Below are positions 30,282 to 49,323 of a DNA stretch of 64,000 nucleotides, one piece after another; the stretch's first letter is position 1; each line of letters starts with the position of its first letter. Below the pieces are notes generated by a model. That model was not told where the DNA came from and made no database searches. It saw only the letters and a list, made by a program, of their open reading frames with translations. The position numbers were made by a program, and so were the translations under genes. Source of the DNA: Whitmania pigra. Taxonomy: Eukaryota > Annelida > Clitellata > Hirudinida > Haemopidae. The stretch lies in the NCBI GenBank assembly GCA_021613335.1, contig JAJTWR010000437.1, positions 679,001-743,000 on the forward strand, read 5' to 3'.

Positions 30282-30356
30282 TTCAAACTTTTAATAGTTA
30301 AAATTTAAAACTTAAGGTATTGTTAAAACTAACAAACAATTAATTTTAAAATTGTC

Positions 30357-30401
30357 TTTTATGATTCAATTGTTCACTCATCAAATGACAAATCATATGA
30401 G
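30357..30401 (-). promoter_or_regulatory. Shared motif and TATA-like box, cathepsin copy 2
   Basis: The motif CATCAAATGACAAATCATAT lies at 30379-30398, and a CATAAAAG (minus strand) at 30357-30364 could serve as TATA box. This is about 76-121 bp upstream of the start codon. Confidence 0.55.
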
Positions 30402-32545
30402 CAGTTATCTCAACTTGTTTATCTGGTTGTTGCTCTTTCTAAGACCTTGTTAATGGCTAATTACAACATGGTTTGAACTTTGACATTTGTTTCAATTTAA
30501 GAAATGTTGTCTTCAGGTGTTGCTTACGGTCTTTACTGACTTTGTTGCTTAAGATGTTGGAAACACGTTTATTGTGAATGCAATGAATGGTTTCTTTAAT
30601 TTAACTTACAGGATCAGCTCGGTGTTCTGAATTTCAAAATTGTGGGAGACATGCATGAACAATTTAGTCATCTACGTTTTGAGTTATCTATGATTGTCGA
30701 TCATTGTGGCGCGATAACGGAAAGACTTCGTTTCAATAACATTAGTTAAAACTAATTAAGAATTATTAGAGCGCCAGATGCATAGAGTCATTTAAAGAAT
30801 CTATGCTTATTGAATGACAAAAGCGCACTCTTTAAATAAACTGAATAAATTTTTTTTTATATATTCCAGTGGCGTTAACCTCAAATTGCAGTCCTACCCG
30901 CAAAAAAATCAAAATGGTATTCTTCAGGACGTTAACTTACATTGTCAAATTACGATAAAATCGCAATGCACGAAATTAGATTATGAAACTCCATTAAATA
31001 TACAAAATGTTAAAGTGTGAATTTTTGCAATAATGTGAAGTCATGATTCGTAGAGACCCGAAATCTCTATGGGTCGTCATAGCTGTGTTTCATGTCCGTT
31101 TTTTTTGTTTCTTGTATGTCATGTCAGTATGGTAATGGAAAATGAAAATAATAATGGTAATGGCTGTCTATTAGATGTTCATCGCTGATTAAATTCTAAA
31201 CTACATATGCTACAAACAGAGAGAGGGATAAGGGGGAAGTGCCCAGGGGCCCGAAATTTTTTTTTTAGCCCAGATTCGACTCAGTACAATCCGATAATGT
31301 AAGTGTCTTTACGAAATGCATTTCCTGTTTCATTTAACCTTAACCGTGTTAAATATGTTAATTAAAATCGTTGTATCTTCTTAATATCATAACTTACATT
31401 TTCTCGAAAATTGTTGAATTCAAAGTTTCTGTTTAAAATGTAAATTTCAATGAGTTCTGCTCGCACAAAAAAAAAATTAACATGTAAACAAATATCTAAT
31501 TTTTCGGTTTTCGACTCTGGTTTAGCCACTAATTTATTCATTTATTTCAAATGGAGTGTAGAACAAATGCTTCTTACCTGTTTAGCCAAAAAAACGAGAA
31601 AATTTAACTGAGATATGTAATGCAAATACACGTTAATGGTACATCAGGAAATGTGAAAATTCATAATCATGAAAAATCAAGAGACAGGTGAATCAGCTTT
31701 ATGTTATGGATGAAACGATATTAGAGAGAGTTTAGATTACGAGTAAAGGATTTGAGCTTAATAAGATTTACGAGACTTGTAGATATTAGACTTTTGTTAA
31801 GCTGCTGTAGTTAATTTATATAGCGTTTTACGTATAGCGTCCGGGGCGCTTCTTGAAACCATTTATACAACGCCCCTTCCAAAGGGAGCTGATGGCAGTG
31901 CAGTTTGGGTTTCGAATACGACACGTTACGACCGTTGGCTTTACTACCGTATGCAGGGACGTAACCGATTCGGCCAACCTAACACGATTTATCCTGTATA
32001 ATAAGCAGAGATCGTTTACTAGACAGTGATGCTTACTAAACCTTCCCGTGACTTGATGCAACTCCCATGGACTGTAAAAGTTGGGAATTTGAAAACTTCT
32101 AAATCGATACTCTTCATTTAACGTGGAATTATCTAATACTCTTAATTCCATGTCAAATCATTGTCTGACACCACATCTTGAAATTGAGCATAGTTGATTA
32201 AGTTCCAAAAATACAATTTCAGTTTTTTAGGTCGATCGATGCTAGAAGTATGGATGTAAGCTTTGCTCAAAAGCACACAAATGGATTTGCATTAAATTAA
32301 AAGCATTCGGATAACAACCTAATTCCACGATGAGAGCTGGATTTCACAAGAAATTATTTAGAGGAATTTTACAACACATTAAGCACAAAAGATAGAAGAA
32401 AATAAAATAACTCGGAATCAGCCTCAAGTAAGCACATGCTTCCGCTGTCAGATTGGTCCTCATTATGAAAATGGCTAACAACAAATGCAGAGAATAAATA
32501 GATTTTATTTATTTGGATATTGATTTAAAAAGGAATGGTTTATCA
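30402..32545. other. Spacer between cathepsin copy 2 and the coiled-coil gene
   Basis: No gene recognised. It includes the dispersed repeat at 31826-31990 and otherwise ordinary AT-rich sequence. Confidence 0.5.
31826..31990. repeat. Dispersed repeat, second copy near 20.93-21.03 kb
   Basis: AACCATTTATACAACGCCCC, GGCAGTGCAG and CGAATACGACACG line up in order with AACCATTTATATAGCGTTCC, GCCAGTGCTG and CGAATGCGACACG at about 20937-21010. The two are clearly related but diverged, and GC-richer than their surroundings. The minus strand here has an open frame (31828-32151) without a recognisable domain, probably part of the repeat. Confidence 0.55.
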
Positions 32546-33365
32546 CAGGGGTACTCAAACTTTTTTGTTTGGGTCCACAATAGATTATTTTCAGATAGGT
32601 GGAGGTCCACAAGGGTCAAAGTCATGCGAGCACTGATTAGGGGGTCTTTGGGAGCGTCGTAAGCATTTGGAAGAGTTTGTAAAAAATCAAGCCTGCTTTT
32701 GACCACCTGCAAGACTGTGTTTTTGGATTTTGTCTCCATTTTGGAAAGACATTTTCCATATTTTGTTTCTTTTAATGAACAGTGTAATTTGTTTTATTTT
32801 TTATCATAAGATTTGTTAGATTTTAATTCTTAAGATTGGTTATTATTGTTGACTAGTCGATAATATTTTAAAATTTTATTGTATTTTAGTTATGTTTAAT
32901 AAAAAGTAATGAATTAATATTAAAATACTGTGTTAAATTCAGTTAAATTTAATTCTAATAGATGAACAATCTACAAGTGTTAAGTCAGACTTTTTATTTA
33001 GTGTGATGCATGGAACCGCTTGTCCTTCAAGACTTCTTTGATATTTGGAGAATAGCTAGTAATTGCAATTCTCGAACAATTTCCAAGATGTACATCAGTT
33101 TATTGACTTCGATTTTTAGACTTGATAATGTTCATAGTTGATAATGATGATTCACAGGTGTAAGTTGATCCAAATATTGTCAGAACTGATAAAGCCAATT
33201 TCTTGGAGCAAGGGTATTGACCTTCAATTACAAACTTAGACCAGAATTCAGAATTTTTTAACTTTTTAAATTTTTAAATTTATTTTTTTGGAAATAATTG
33301 GAGGAAATAAAAAAGCTATCAGCGGTCCGGATTGTGGACCGCGGTCCGCAGTTTGAGTACCCCTG
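32546..33365 (-). mobile_element. hAT element remnant with 8-bp target duplication
   Basis: Terminal inverted repeats CAGGGGTACTCAAACTTTTT (left) and AGTTTGAGTACCCCTG (right) are flanked by the identical 8-bp direct repeat GTTTATCA (32538-32545 and 33366-33373). Both are hallmarks of hAT transposition. The minus strand at about 33255-33000 encodes KKLALSVLTIFGSTYTCESS and STMNIIKSKNR, the C-terminal hAT dimerisation domain of Charlie/ZBED5-like transposases, with one stop. The catalytic core is absent, so the element is a deletion derivative. Confidence 0.9.
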
Positions 33366-33629
33366 GTTTATCATACACATATTAGTCTCCTTAAACCACT
33401 ATAAATTAATGTCATGTTATGATGTTTCCATGGATTACAAAGTTATGACTTAGAGATTGTTTCAGTTAAAGAAATTCACATTTATGGTCACAATGCTTGA
33501 GAGATTAAGGTAAATTACAATAAGTAATTGGAAATAATAAGTAATTGGATGTAATAAACAACTGACTCTCATCACTATAGTTCCAACAAATCAAATATCA
33601 AAACAAAATGGCAAAATTAGTTATTAAAA

Positions 33630-36373
33630 TTATCGGATACATCCATAAAAAGGGAATTTAAACCCTGAATCTAAGGAATGTTCTTCGTGGCTTATTCCAT
33701 TTTCATTGTTAATTTTATGTACGACAGTTTTTAAATCCCTTTGCATCGCTTTCAAACGTTTTTCCAGAGTAATCGTGTCGTCGGAGTACACTTTGCTACG
33801 AAACCAAACCGTCAATCATTAAAGGCAAATCTAGAAATCCCTGGTTTTGTCTCTGAGACGTTCCACGTTTCACGTAGCCAATTGCCAGGTCTGCAATTTT
33901 GTTTTGAAGGTCACGTTCTTGATTTAACAATATTTCTTGTTTTGTGAGCAAGGATTCAAAGTATTTTGATTTATTTGCAAGATCGATTTCCCGTTTTAAA
34001 ATAATTGTTTTGTGCTTTTCTTCTATCATCTTTCTCTTTAACGTTTCATTACTTTTAATTTCTTTGAACATATCTACCAGTGATGGGCAAAAATCAAATC
34101 TAATCTCAATGGTTAAATCTCAAATCATTTGTAAAATGATTTAAATCTCAACAACCAAATCTCAAATAGAATCAAAAAATTCCAAATAGAATGAAATCCC
34201 AAATGCCCAAATCCCAAATCGAATCAAATCTTCCAAAATTTACTGCTGCCCTATCTTCGCACAATGAACAGAATGAAATTAACAGCCAACATTTTTACAG
34301 TTTTATTTTTTTTTTTTTTATTTATTGAAACCAAAAAGAGGTGTCTCTTAAAATTTGGTGTCTGATAATCAGTACATATAGATAATCTTTTATTTTTCCT
34401 TTTGATCAAAGGCAAACCTGGCAGCTTCCTCGGAAAATATTGTGAATGCTTTGAGCATGTTTCTGGCATTGTCAGTAACAACATATCCAATGTCAATGCT
34501 CTGCAACCCATACTCTGACAGTATTTCCTCAAAAGCTGCACAAATATTTTTTCCTGTGTGTTGGGACCCGAAGTGTCTGTAAGCAGCCGTCTTTGTTCTC
34601 AGCTGAAAGCCTTCGTCAAAGTAGTGGAATTTTACTCTAATAATTGGTTCAAATGAACGGCTGCTCCACAAATCTGTTGAAGCATGTACACATCTGACGC
34701 TCAAATTATTATTAATTAGTAGTTCAATTTCATTCTTCAAATTGTCTCTTAATGTCTGCAATACACCAGTTAATTTTCTATAGTCCTTCTACTTGGGATA
34801 ACATAATTTGGATCCACAATTTTCATAAAAGAGGCAAAACCTGAACTTTCAACTATGCGTAGTGGAAGCATTGCTTTGGCTACAAGATGTTTCACTATTC
34901 CTTCTGTAAGGGCCTTTTGCTTTGGATTGGAATCATTGTATGTCAGAGAAAGATTTTCATTAATACCTCCTGCCACAGCCATGAATGGTAGCAACGAATG
35001 ACTCTGTTGATTTGTTGTTTCCTTATCTTTTTCTTTTGCGTCTTTGTACAGCTCTAGATGACTGGTCTAAAGAGAAAAATGAAATTTTTAATGTGGCTTC
35101 AATGTATTTTAAATATCTGATGACAATGTTGACTAACCTTAACATGGTGATGAAAGTTTGATGTTATTCCGGGCTTTGATTTTATTCGTTTCCCGCAAAA
35201 TTTGCACCTCATACACCAATAGCTAACCCTTTTTTGGTTATCTTTAAAAAATTTCGCTAAAATCCCATATTTCCTGCTATCTAACTCGGACATATTTAAA
35301 ACGCAGTAAAGCTAAAGTAGAACAAAAGCATGTAACCTACAACAATGTTTATTTAACGGGGAGCACGCCAAGGATATAGAAGTCTTAAATTTATAACCAT
35401 TTTTACAAAATTAAAAATATATAACCATCTTTATTTCAATGATTCGATTTGAAAAAGCAAATCAAATCAAAAAAAAACGGCAAATCTAATCGAATCAAAA
35501 TCACTGAGGCCAAAATCGAATCCAACAATGTTCAAATCGAATCGCAACCTTGCCTAAATCACGATTTAAATCGCAATCGCGATTTATTTTGCCCATCACT
35601 GATATCTACATTATCTAAAATAAATAAAACGCGATGCATATTATGAATAAGTTAAATCGCTTCCTTCGCAAAAATTGTTAGATTGGCGTACATCGACGGA
35701 AATGTTTTATAAACCTCAATCTTTCAATCAAAAATCCAATGTAATCAAGGCTACTCTTGCGGTTAAGAAATATTTTTATATTTTGATCGGAAAACCCCAT
35801 GTTGATTCGGGAAATTTTCAACATTAAGTTGCAAAGGTTAAGCAGAGAGAAATAAAATATTGCATTCGATTACTTCAATTAAATTTTTAAATTAATAACA
35901 TAACTCTGAGCATTTATGTGATTTAAACTTGATCTAATTCACAATATTATTTTAATCAGAAATGTCATACATTGTTGTAATAGTAGCTTGATAAACATAG
36001 TAATAGAAATGATAAAGGCATTGTTATGCGCTAAGCACAAATTATTTTCAGGTCTTGTAAGTTCACTTCTGAGAAACCTATGAAAGGAAAATCTGGCTGA
36101 GAAAAGGAATATTGTCATAAATATTGGCAATACATGTTACATCCGACATCTTGCCAAAAAGAAAGTGGAATACGATTCGCAACATTTTCATTTCTGTTAT
36201 AATTTTTTGATGGAATAATTGTTCGATAGCATGGCCAGTTAAGCCGTACATTTAGTAGCAATTATAAAAGCAATATTATATTATCAATCAATAATTTAGA
36301 TATGTTTATGTAAAGAGGCAGGCTTTAAAGGTTAATCAAAAACATGTGAGAACTTACCTGAAGAAATTTTCAT
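33630..36373 (-). pseudogene. Coiled-coil protein gene interrupted by a hAT insertion
   Basis: A tiny first exon (36373-36358, MKISS plus one base) joins in phase to an exon starting at 35614 (DNVDM). Thirteen bases later that exon is split by the hAT element 34078-35601. It resumes at 34069 with FKEIKSNETLKRKMIEEKHK, a highly charged coiled coil running to about 33862. A possible 64-bp intron (GTCTCAG to TTTCGTAG) then leads to EKRLKAMQRDLKTVVHKI and a stop at 33630, for about 140 aa. I do not recognise the family. Removing the element and one copy of the duplication would leave an open frame, so the gene was probably functional before insertion. It may still be expressed from the ATG at 34071 or by splicing out the element. 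Confidence 0.6.
34078..35601 (-). mobile_element. hAT transposon, 1,524 bp, perfect ends and target duplication
   Basis: The perfect 15-bp inverted repeats are CAGTGATGGGCAAAA and TTTTGCCCATCACTG. The 8-bp target duplication ATATCTAC lies at 34070-34077 and 35602-35609. Minus-strand coding pieces, in order, are a BED zinc finger (MRCKFCGKRIKSKPG, then HHHVKVSQHCHQIF) at 35293-35099, a middle segment at 34994-34770, and the catalytic-domain start (STDLWSSRSFEP, YVVTDNARNMLKAF) at 34761-34390. The C-terminal half is missing, so the copy needs a transposase from elsewhere. Intact ends suggest a recent insertion. Confidence 0.95.
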
Positions 36374-36934
36374 TCGGCCAGAAAATTTACAGGCTGATTC
36401 AGGGAAATCCCAATTTTTTGTTTCTTTCTTAGCTTTGCACGGACGCAATCAGAATATCTACAACTACCTGCGTGGACTGATTCAATTTCAACCAATTATT
36501 TATTATTTAATAACATTTATTAAAAATTTCTATGAATGATTTTCATTTAAGTTTGATTTTATATGCACTGATATTATTCAGTTTTAAAGTCTTTAAAAAA
36601 TGAGTAGATCTTTGTTAATATGCAGAAAATCTTTTCCATTTAGCTGTTGCTTTGGTTCGAGATAGATGCATTCATAAGAACTAGTTAACTTCGTCTATCG
36701 AAATTGGTATTTAATACTAATCATAAATCAATTATTTTAATAAATTTACATAATTAAATTAAATAATATTTATCTTTTTTATGTATTTTTTTTATTAATA
36801 TGTTTAAAAGTCTGTATACAAGTTATTCAAGTGAATAATTGTGAAATGTAATTTATTTGAAATCTTCAAAATTATTTGAATTCACGAACTAAGAATTTCT
36901 CAATAAATCTTAAAAAGTCCGTAAATTAATTCTT

Positions 36935-39605
<2,671 letters not shown>

Positions 39606-39638
39606 AGTAACTAATAAGTGATGCTTAATTTTGTCTTC

Positions 39639-39685
39639 CTTTTATGTACAGCATTTTATAAATATCAAATGATAAATCATATGAG
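39639..39685 (-). promoter_or_regulatory. Shared motif and TATA-like box, cathepsin copy 3
   Basis: ATCAAATGATAAATCATATG begins at 39664 and contains a GATA core (TGATAA). A CATAAAAGG (minus strand) at 39639-39647 would act as TATA box, 52-60 bp before the Met at 39587. Confidence 0.65.
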
Positions 39686-40026
39686 TTTGTTCTTATTTCT
39701 TATATAGATGAATGAATAACTGTGAGTTTCAAAGTCCAAAGCGATCTAATATCAATGATGTTATTAGTCTCTTAATTAGCCGCACTTGCAAGATACACTT
39801 GTATCAAACAATGTTCGATATTTTATGGAAATCTAAATTTAACTTTATATTTAGTGGAATCCACTTATCTATTGAGTCGAAGTTTTTGAAGTGGAACCGC
39901 CAAAATCCCCTTTTGTCTTAGCGTTTTCTCACCGGTTATATCGATTCTTTTATGTTGCCGAACCCAATTTTCTTGCTTGCTGGGTTAACACGTTATAACT
40001 ATTCTGTTTATTTTTTTAGTTCTAAA

Positions 40027-40268
40027 AATGTCTAGAAAAAAGTTTGAAATCATACTGCAGCTAGAACAAGGAACAAAACAGACCTTTGTCGTCAGCATGG
40101 CATTCAAGCAAGCACCATTTCAGAATGGAAAAAGAAGGCCGAAGTGATAAAGACAACGTAGCAGATGTTTGTCTTTGATCCAGCAAAAAGACTTAGAGTG
40201 GCTGAGCACAAAGATGTCAACAATGCAGTGCTTCAATTGTTCATAAATTCGCGAAAAGTGATGGATAA
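40027..40268 (+). pseudogene. Tigger/CENP-B-type DNA-binding domain fragment
   Basis: MSRKKFEIILQLEQGTKQT continues after a one-base shift as DLCRQHGIQASTISEWKKKA and, after one stop, RLRVAEHKDVNNAVLQLFI. This is the N-terminal helix-turn-helix and the start of the second DNA-binding domain of Tigger/jerky transposases. The DDE domain is missing. AACTAAACTTTAACTAA-type self-complementary sequence follows. Confidence 0.75.
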
Positions 40269-40775
40269 ACTATATTAGTTAAACTTTAACTAAACTTTCA
40301 ACTAAAAACTTTTAGTTAAACTATTACTTTAAAAAAAAAGTTGTCAAATAAACTAATAAAAAAAAATAGTTAAGCTTTTCATAACTTTTTTCTAACTTTT
40401 GTCTGTCAAATTTTTGGCATATTTATTTCATCAAATATCAGTGGACAAAATTATTCAATGTTGTAATTGTTTATTTCAAATCAATAAAAGCGTATTTAGA
40501 AATCATAATTTATGACATGGTAACATTTAGACTGAAATTATTTTCTGATTTCAATCTTGATCGTGGCTGTCATTACCGGTTTCATAACTAAAAGAAGCAG
40601 CCATGTCAATGCATGTTCACAGGCTTGGACCGGGAAATCTGTATAACTTTATAAAGTTGGCTGAGAATCTAAGAATAACATTGGCTGCCTTAAACAAATA
40701 ATCTAATATAATGAAATCATTTCATTAAAATGTACTCGCGCGCTATAAACCAACTTATTAATAGCGAATCTAAGA

Positions 40776-41030
40776 CAGTGGTACTCAACCTTTTTCTTGC
40801 CGCGGACCGGGGGGGGTGTAAAGTGGAGTTGATTGCTTTAGATCATTTTTACATACGCCTCCTTTAAAAAATAACGCAGTTACGCAAACAAATGAATGTA
40901 AATTAATTTATTAAAAATTATTTTAAATTAAAAAAAAATTTTTAATTTTTTTAATGAAATGGAAATAATTTATTGTTCCTTGGGCGGCCCGGTACCATTT
41001 GATTCCCGGACCGAGGGTTGAGAACCACTG
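40776..41030. mobile_element. hAT MITE, 255 bp, with 8-bp target duplication
   Basis: Left end CAGTGGTACTCAACCTTTTT and right end GGGTTGAGAACCACTG are inverted repeats, each followed inwards by CGGACCG. The flanks are the perfect direct repeat ATCTAAGA (40768-40775 and 41031-41038). It has no coding capacity. It lies at the left border of the recognisable LINE fragment. Confidence 0.93.
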
Positions 41031-41038
41031 ATCTAAGA

Positions 41039-42200
41039 GACATGTCTGATGGTTTTCAAAATCCAACCATGACAAAGACCGAGTCACAAGAGCGATATGT
41101 GGAAGATGTCCCCGCTCCGACTTGCCTACGCAATAACGTTAGTGTACGACCAAGGACAATCTACAAAAGTGGGGTCTGGTGGAAGACACCGAATGCCGGG
41201 TCCGAGACACTGCATCGCGTGCTCAACAATTGCACGTATGCCTTTACCAACGGTCGGTAAACATGGCGACATAACCAGGTTCTTCGAGAAGTGTGTGAGG
41301 CTGCAAAAGCTTTTTTTTACTCCAACTCGTAAACTCGCGCACGATCGCAAAACAACGAAACATTTACTTCTTGACAAGAAGTTCTTGCACAACTCTGCAA
41401 AAGAAGGTGTGAAACTCCCAGGCGAGACATTCTTGCAGAGGCATGTTACTAGACCGTCGCTGCCGACCTAGAGGAGATGAGGCACTATCCCAGTCTACTA
41501 TCCGTCGACGGATGCCATCATTCTGGTGGTGCTGACGGTACCACGGGAGAACAAGCTACAATATAGCATCACGCTTAAAGCGGAAAAGTATGCAGATCTG
41601 TCGAGTTTGGCGCAAGGGGCATAGTCGGCTGGTCGACTTACGCTTTCCTCCCAAAGATTGGATTGCCAAGCCGAGAGAGAACAAAGGTTGTGACAAAGAT
41701 GTCTGAGGCCGCAGAAGCGGCTTCATTCTGGATCTGGCACATGAGAAGCCAGAAAAAGCCGACCCAGTAATATGAACTGAGGACCAAACCGAGGTCGCGA
41801 AAAGGCCCGCGGTTGAATCCCGAAAAAATTTCTCTCTGGCTGCCGCTGCAAAGAAATTATAAGGCCCAGTTTGCATATATAAGTACACGGTGTGAAGAAG
41901 CCACTGAGAGCTTTCATGACCGCTGTAGGCAAACTGTAGTGGAGGAGATCGACATGACAAGGCCAACGAGTGCCTCTCATAGCAGGCGGTAAATGTTGGG
42001 TCCAGAAAAACAAAACCCGACAAGGACATCCGGCTGATCACCGGATGCAGCCTGTTCCCCGAAAACGTAAGGAGATTTAAAGGACCGAAACGTTTGAAGA
42101 TGGTGGAACTTCTCTGAGGAACCCAGACGGAGCTCCAAGGCGGGATATCAAGAAACTTCACTAGATGTAGTAATTTTATTTGGTTGGAGGTCACTTAACA
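41039..42200 (+). pseudogene. R2-type LINE, 3' coding end and tail (degenerate)
   Basis: Plus-strand fragments match the end of R2/NeSL-type single-ORF LINEs. SETLHRVLNNC then WRHNQVLREVCEAAK form the C-terminal zinc-knuckle and RHN block. Later DAIILVVLTVPRENK and LKAEKYADL match the restriction-like endonuclease core, then MSEAAEAASFWIWHMRS matches the extreme C terminus. Several stops and frame changes are present. The tail to about 42200 includes the repeat shared with 1-215. An open 212-codon frame on the opposite strand (41556-42194) is only a shadow. Confidence 0.75.
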
Positions 42201-42780
42201 GTTGGTGTTATGGTGCTAGGAATGCATGGAGATTATTCTGAATATGTAAACTAACTCAAATTATTTTTGAGGAATGTAGCTCAAAAAACGTGTCTCTTTA
42301 AAATCCAGTTTTTAAGAATTTAACATCCCTTTAATTTATTACTTTTAAAAATAAATTTGTTTAATTACTAATATCAATATTACCTATCGCTAAACTAAAT
42401 ATTTTTAATAATTGTCGTTTTGTTCACACATTGTTTAAATATAAGCCCGGTTGCATCGGAATATATCTGGTTGTTTTGATTCGATGAACATTTAAATTAA
42501 AGAAATAGCTCCTGATGCTTATGGCTTTATAAATAAACTTATTGTTATATATTATTATTAGATATAAAAATGATTATATATTAATTAAATAATATTGAGC
42601 TTGCTTTTATTTTTAACTTTTGGATATAATTTTGTGGTTCAAAGGTAGGCGGCAATTAAGCACAAATGTTTTGATATAATTTTTTTGAATGCTATGAAGA
42701 TATAGCAAGAAAATTATGAAATAATCCATTATGAGATTAGGCAATAATTTTGTTCATCAAAAGTTTTAGAACGCCATTCT

Positions 42781-44572
<1,792 letters not shown>

Positions 44573-44616
44573 CGTGCTAGGAACAAACTGACTAATAGCA
44601 ATGTTTTTGTCACCCT

Positions 44617-44665
44617 CCTTTTATACGCAACATTAAAAAAAACATCAAATGATAAATCACATGAG
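44617..44665 (-). promoter_or_regulatory. Shared motif and TATA box, cathepsin copy 4
   Basis: CATCAAATGATAAATCACAT begins at 44643. TATAAAAGG (minus strand) lies at 44617-44625, 45-53 bp before the ATG. The motif and box are in the same order in copies 2, 3 and 5. Confidence 0.7.
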
Positions 44666-46415
44666 TTCGCTCCTAATTTGTAATTAGGCGGATGATTTAA
44701 TCGAGTTTCAAAGTTCAATGATAACGTGTGTTCGACACAATGTTGATTAGTTCAACTGGATCGATGGTAATTGTCGAAAGTGCGGCCTAATTTCATTTCC
44801 ACGAGCCTTAATTTTAAAACGATGATTCATGAATGATATGAGATTATTAGGACGCAACGATAACTTATATAGGAAGTGGAATCATCTGGAAAACCAATTG
44901 GGCTCGTGGATAATTTTTCTAAGTCCCGTTCAAGGGATTTCTATCGATGGACTTCAGAATGGAATAACAAAACTCTGCATTTAACTGTACTAACTATAAT
45001 TATACTAACTAAACCAATATACACCTCGTAAACTAATTCAGAGTTTCTTTTTTCTTTAATTCAAAATTTATCCGCTGATTGATCTGCGGGCAGCAAAAAC
45101 CTTTTTGGGATAGCCATAAAAGGACATCCTCAAAAATTTGCCGATTTTTGACCAGATCCTATCTCTGTCCGCAAATGTCCGCTTTAGATCTACCCCGCAT
45201 TGTTGCATAAAATTATTTTTTATAAATTTATTTTAGTGAGCAAGCAATTATGTTGTATCAACGAAAAATCCGAATTAGTTCTAACTAGATGATTGTTAGG
45301 CATGTTCATTTGAGGGACGTCTTTTTTGAACTCGTTCTAATGATTTTGCAAATTTTTGTAAATGCAAATAAAAGAATATTAAAACAATGAAAATAAAACT
45401 ATTATAACGTATAAATTGGCAGCATAGTTGTTTTTTAAATGACGATCAAGATCCCGCAACAACAATTATCCTTCCCCCTGTCCGCATTTGTCTGTTTTTG
45501 AAAAACCACTTCCCGTCTTTTACGGATGACCCCTTCTACGGATCGTGACTTAACCTTACAAAGGCATATATTTTATTATTTTCAATTTCCATTTAGTTCA
45601 TGTAAACTTCTCATAGGAATGTAATTGCAATTGTTAAGAGGATTTTGTCTAAGTTACGAACGAAATACTTCAGAATTGAAATATGGATTAAGATGACTTC
45701 GAGATATAAAGTACGGTTTTATAATGCCTCGAATGTATTCAACAATTACTTGGGCCAAAATAATTATTTACAAGACGCGTGTTTCGAGTTTTAGTGTTTT
45801 TTAAATAATTTATATTATTTATAATACTTTTTTTATAATTCACAATTCATTAAAATTATTATTAAATAATTCATTTTAAATAATTCATTTAAAAACAAAT
45901 TAATTATTTCAAATTATTAGGTTCAGTAAGCTCAATTATTTGTAACAAATTCCGAGAATAACGAAGTCTCAAACAGTTCAAACACATCAATACTCATTTC
46001 CATATCAATATATTAAATGTTTCTAATCTCAAATTTAATTCGACTTGTTGAGCATTATTCGTTTTTTAATTTTCAATTCTTCTTTATTCAGATTCAGAAT
46101 TTATGTTCAATCTTTCCAAAAGTTTGTCAATTACTAAAACTCATTCAGCTTTTAAACTTTACATCAAATAACACTGAATAATTTTAAAGTAGCCTAAATA
46201 TCTTACACTTCCATCCGTAATGTTTCAATTGAATCATTCATAAATTGAAAAAAATGTGATCATCTATATTTCTTAGAAATTTTAGTAAGTTTTTAATGTT
46301 AAACAACGATAGAGAATAATGTAAAGAACACATTTTATCCAATTAATATATCAAGCGAGAAGCTCGTAACAGTCTGGGATTATAACAGTTATCCGTTGCA
46401 AATTAAAATCCTTTT
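44666..46415. other. Spacer between cathepsin copies 4 and 5
   Basis: AT-rich with no recognisable gene. Bases 45060-45195 and 45470-45550 are GC-richer and contain recurring CCGCA-AATGTCC and GTCCGCATTTGTC strings that may be an old repeat. I cannot name it. Confidence 0.45.
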
Positions 46416-49226
<2,811 letters not shown>

Positions 49227-49275
49227 TGTTTCAGCAAACTTGTGTTAAACTATACTTTGTCCTAACAAGTGCTTT

Positions 49276-49323
49276 CTTTTATAGATTGAGGTTTAGAAGA
49301 CATCAAATGATAAATCATATGAG
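49276..49323 (-). promoter_or_regulatory. Shared motif and TATA box, cathepsin copy 5
   Basis: CATCAAATGATAAATCATAT begins at 49301 and is followed by GAG. TATAAAAG (minus strand) lies at 49276-49283, about 50-57 bp before the ATG. This copy, with copies 3 and 4, best defines the consensus. Confidence 0.7.

Noticed and set aside
31828..32151. 107-codon minus-strand frame as a gene
   Set aside because: Part of it is a dispersed repeat also present near 20.93 kb, and no domain or splice signals support it.
41556..42194. 212-codon open frame on the minus strand
   Set aside because: It lies opposite the plus-strand R2-type LINE remnant, where endonuclease motifs can be read. The minus translation has no domain or splice context.
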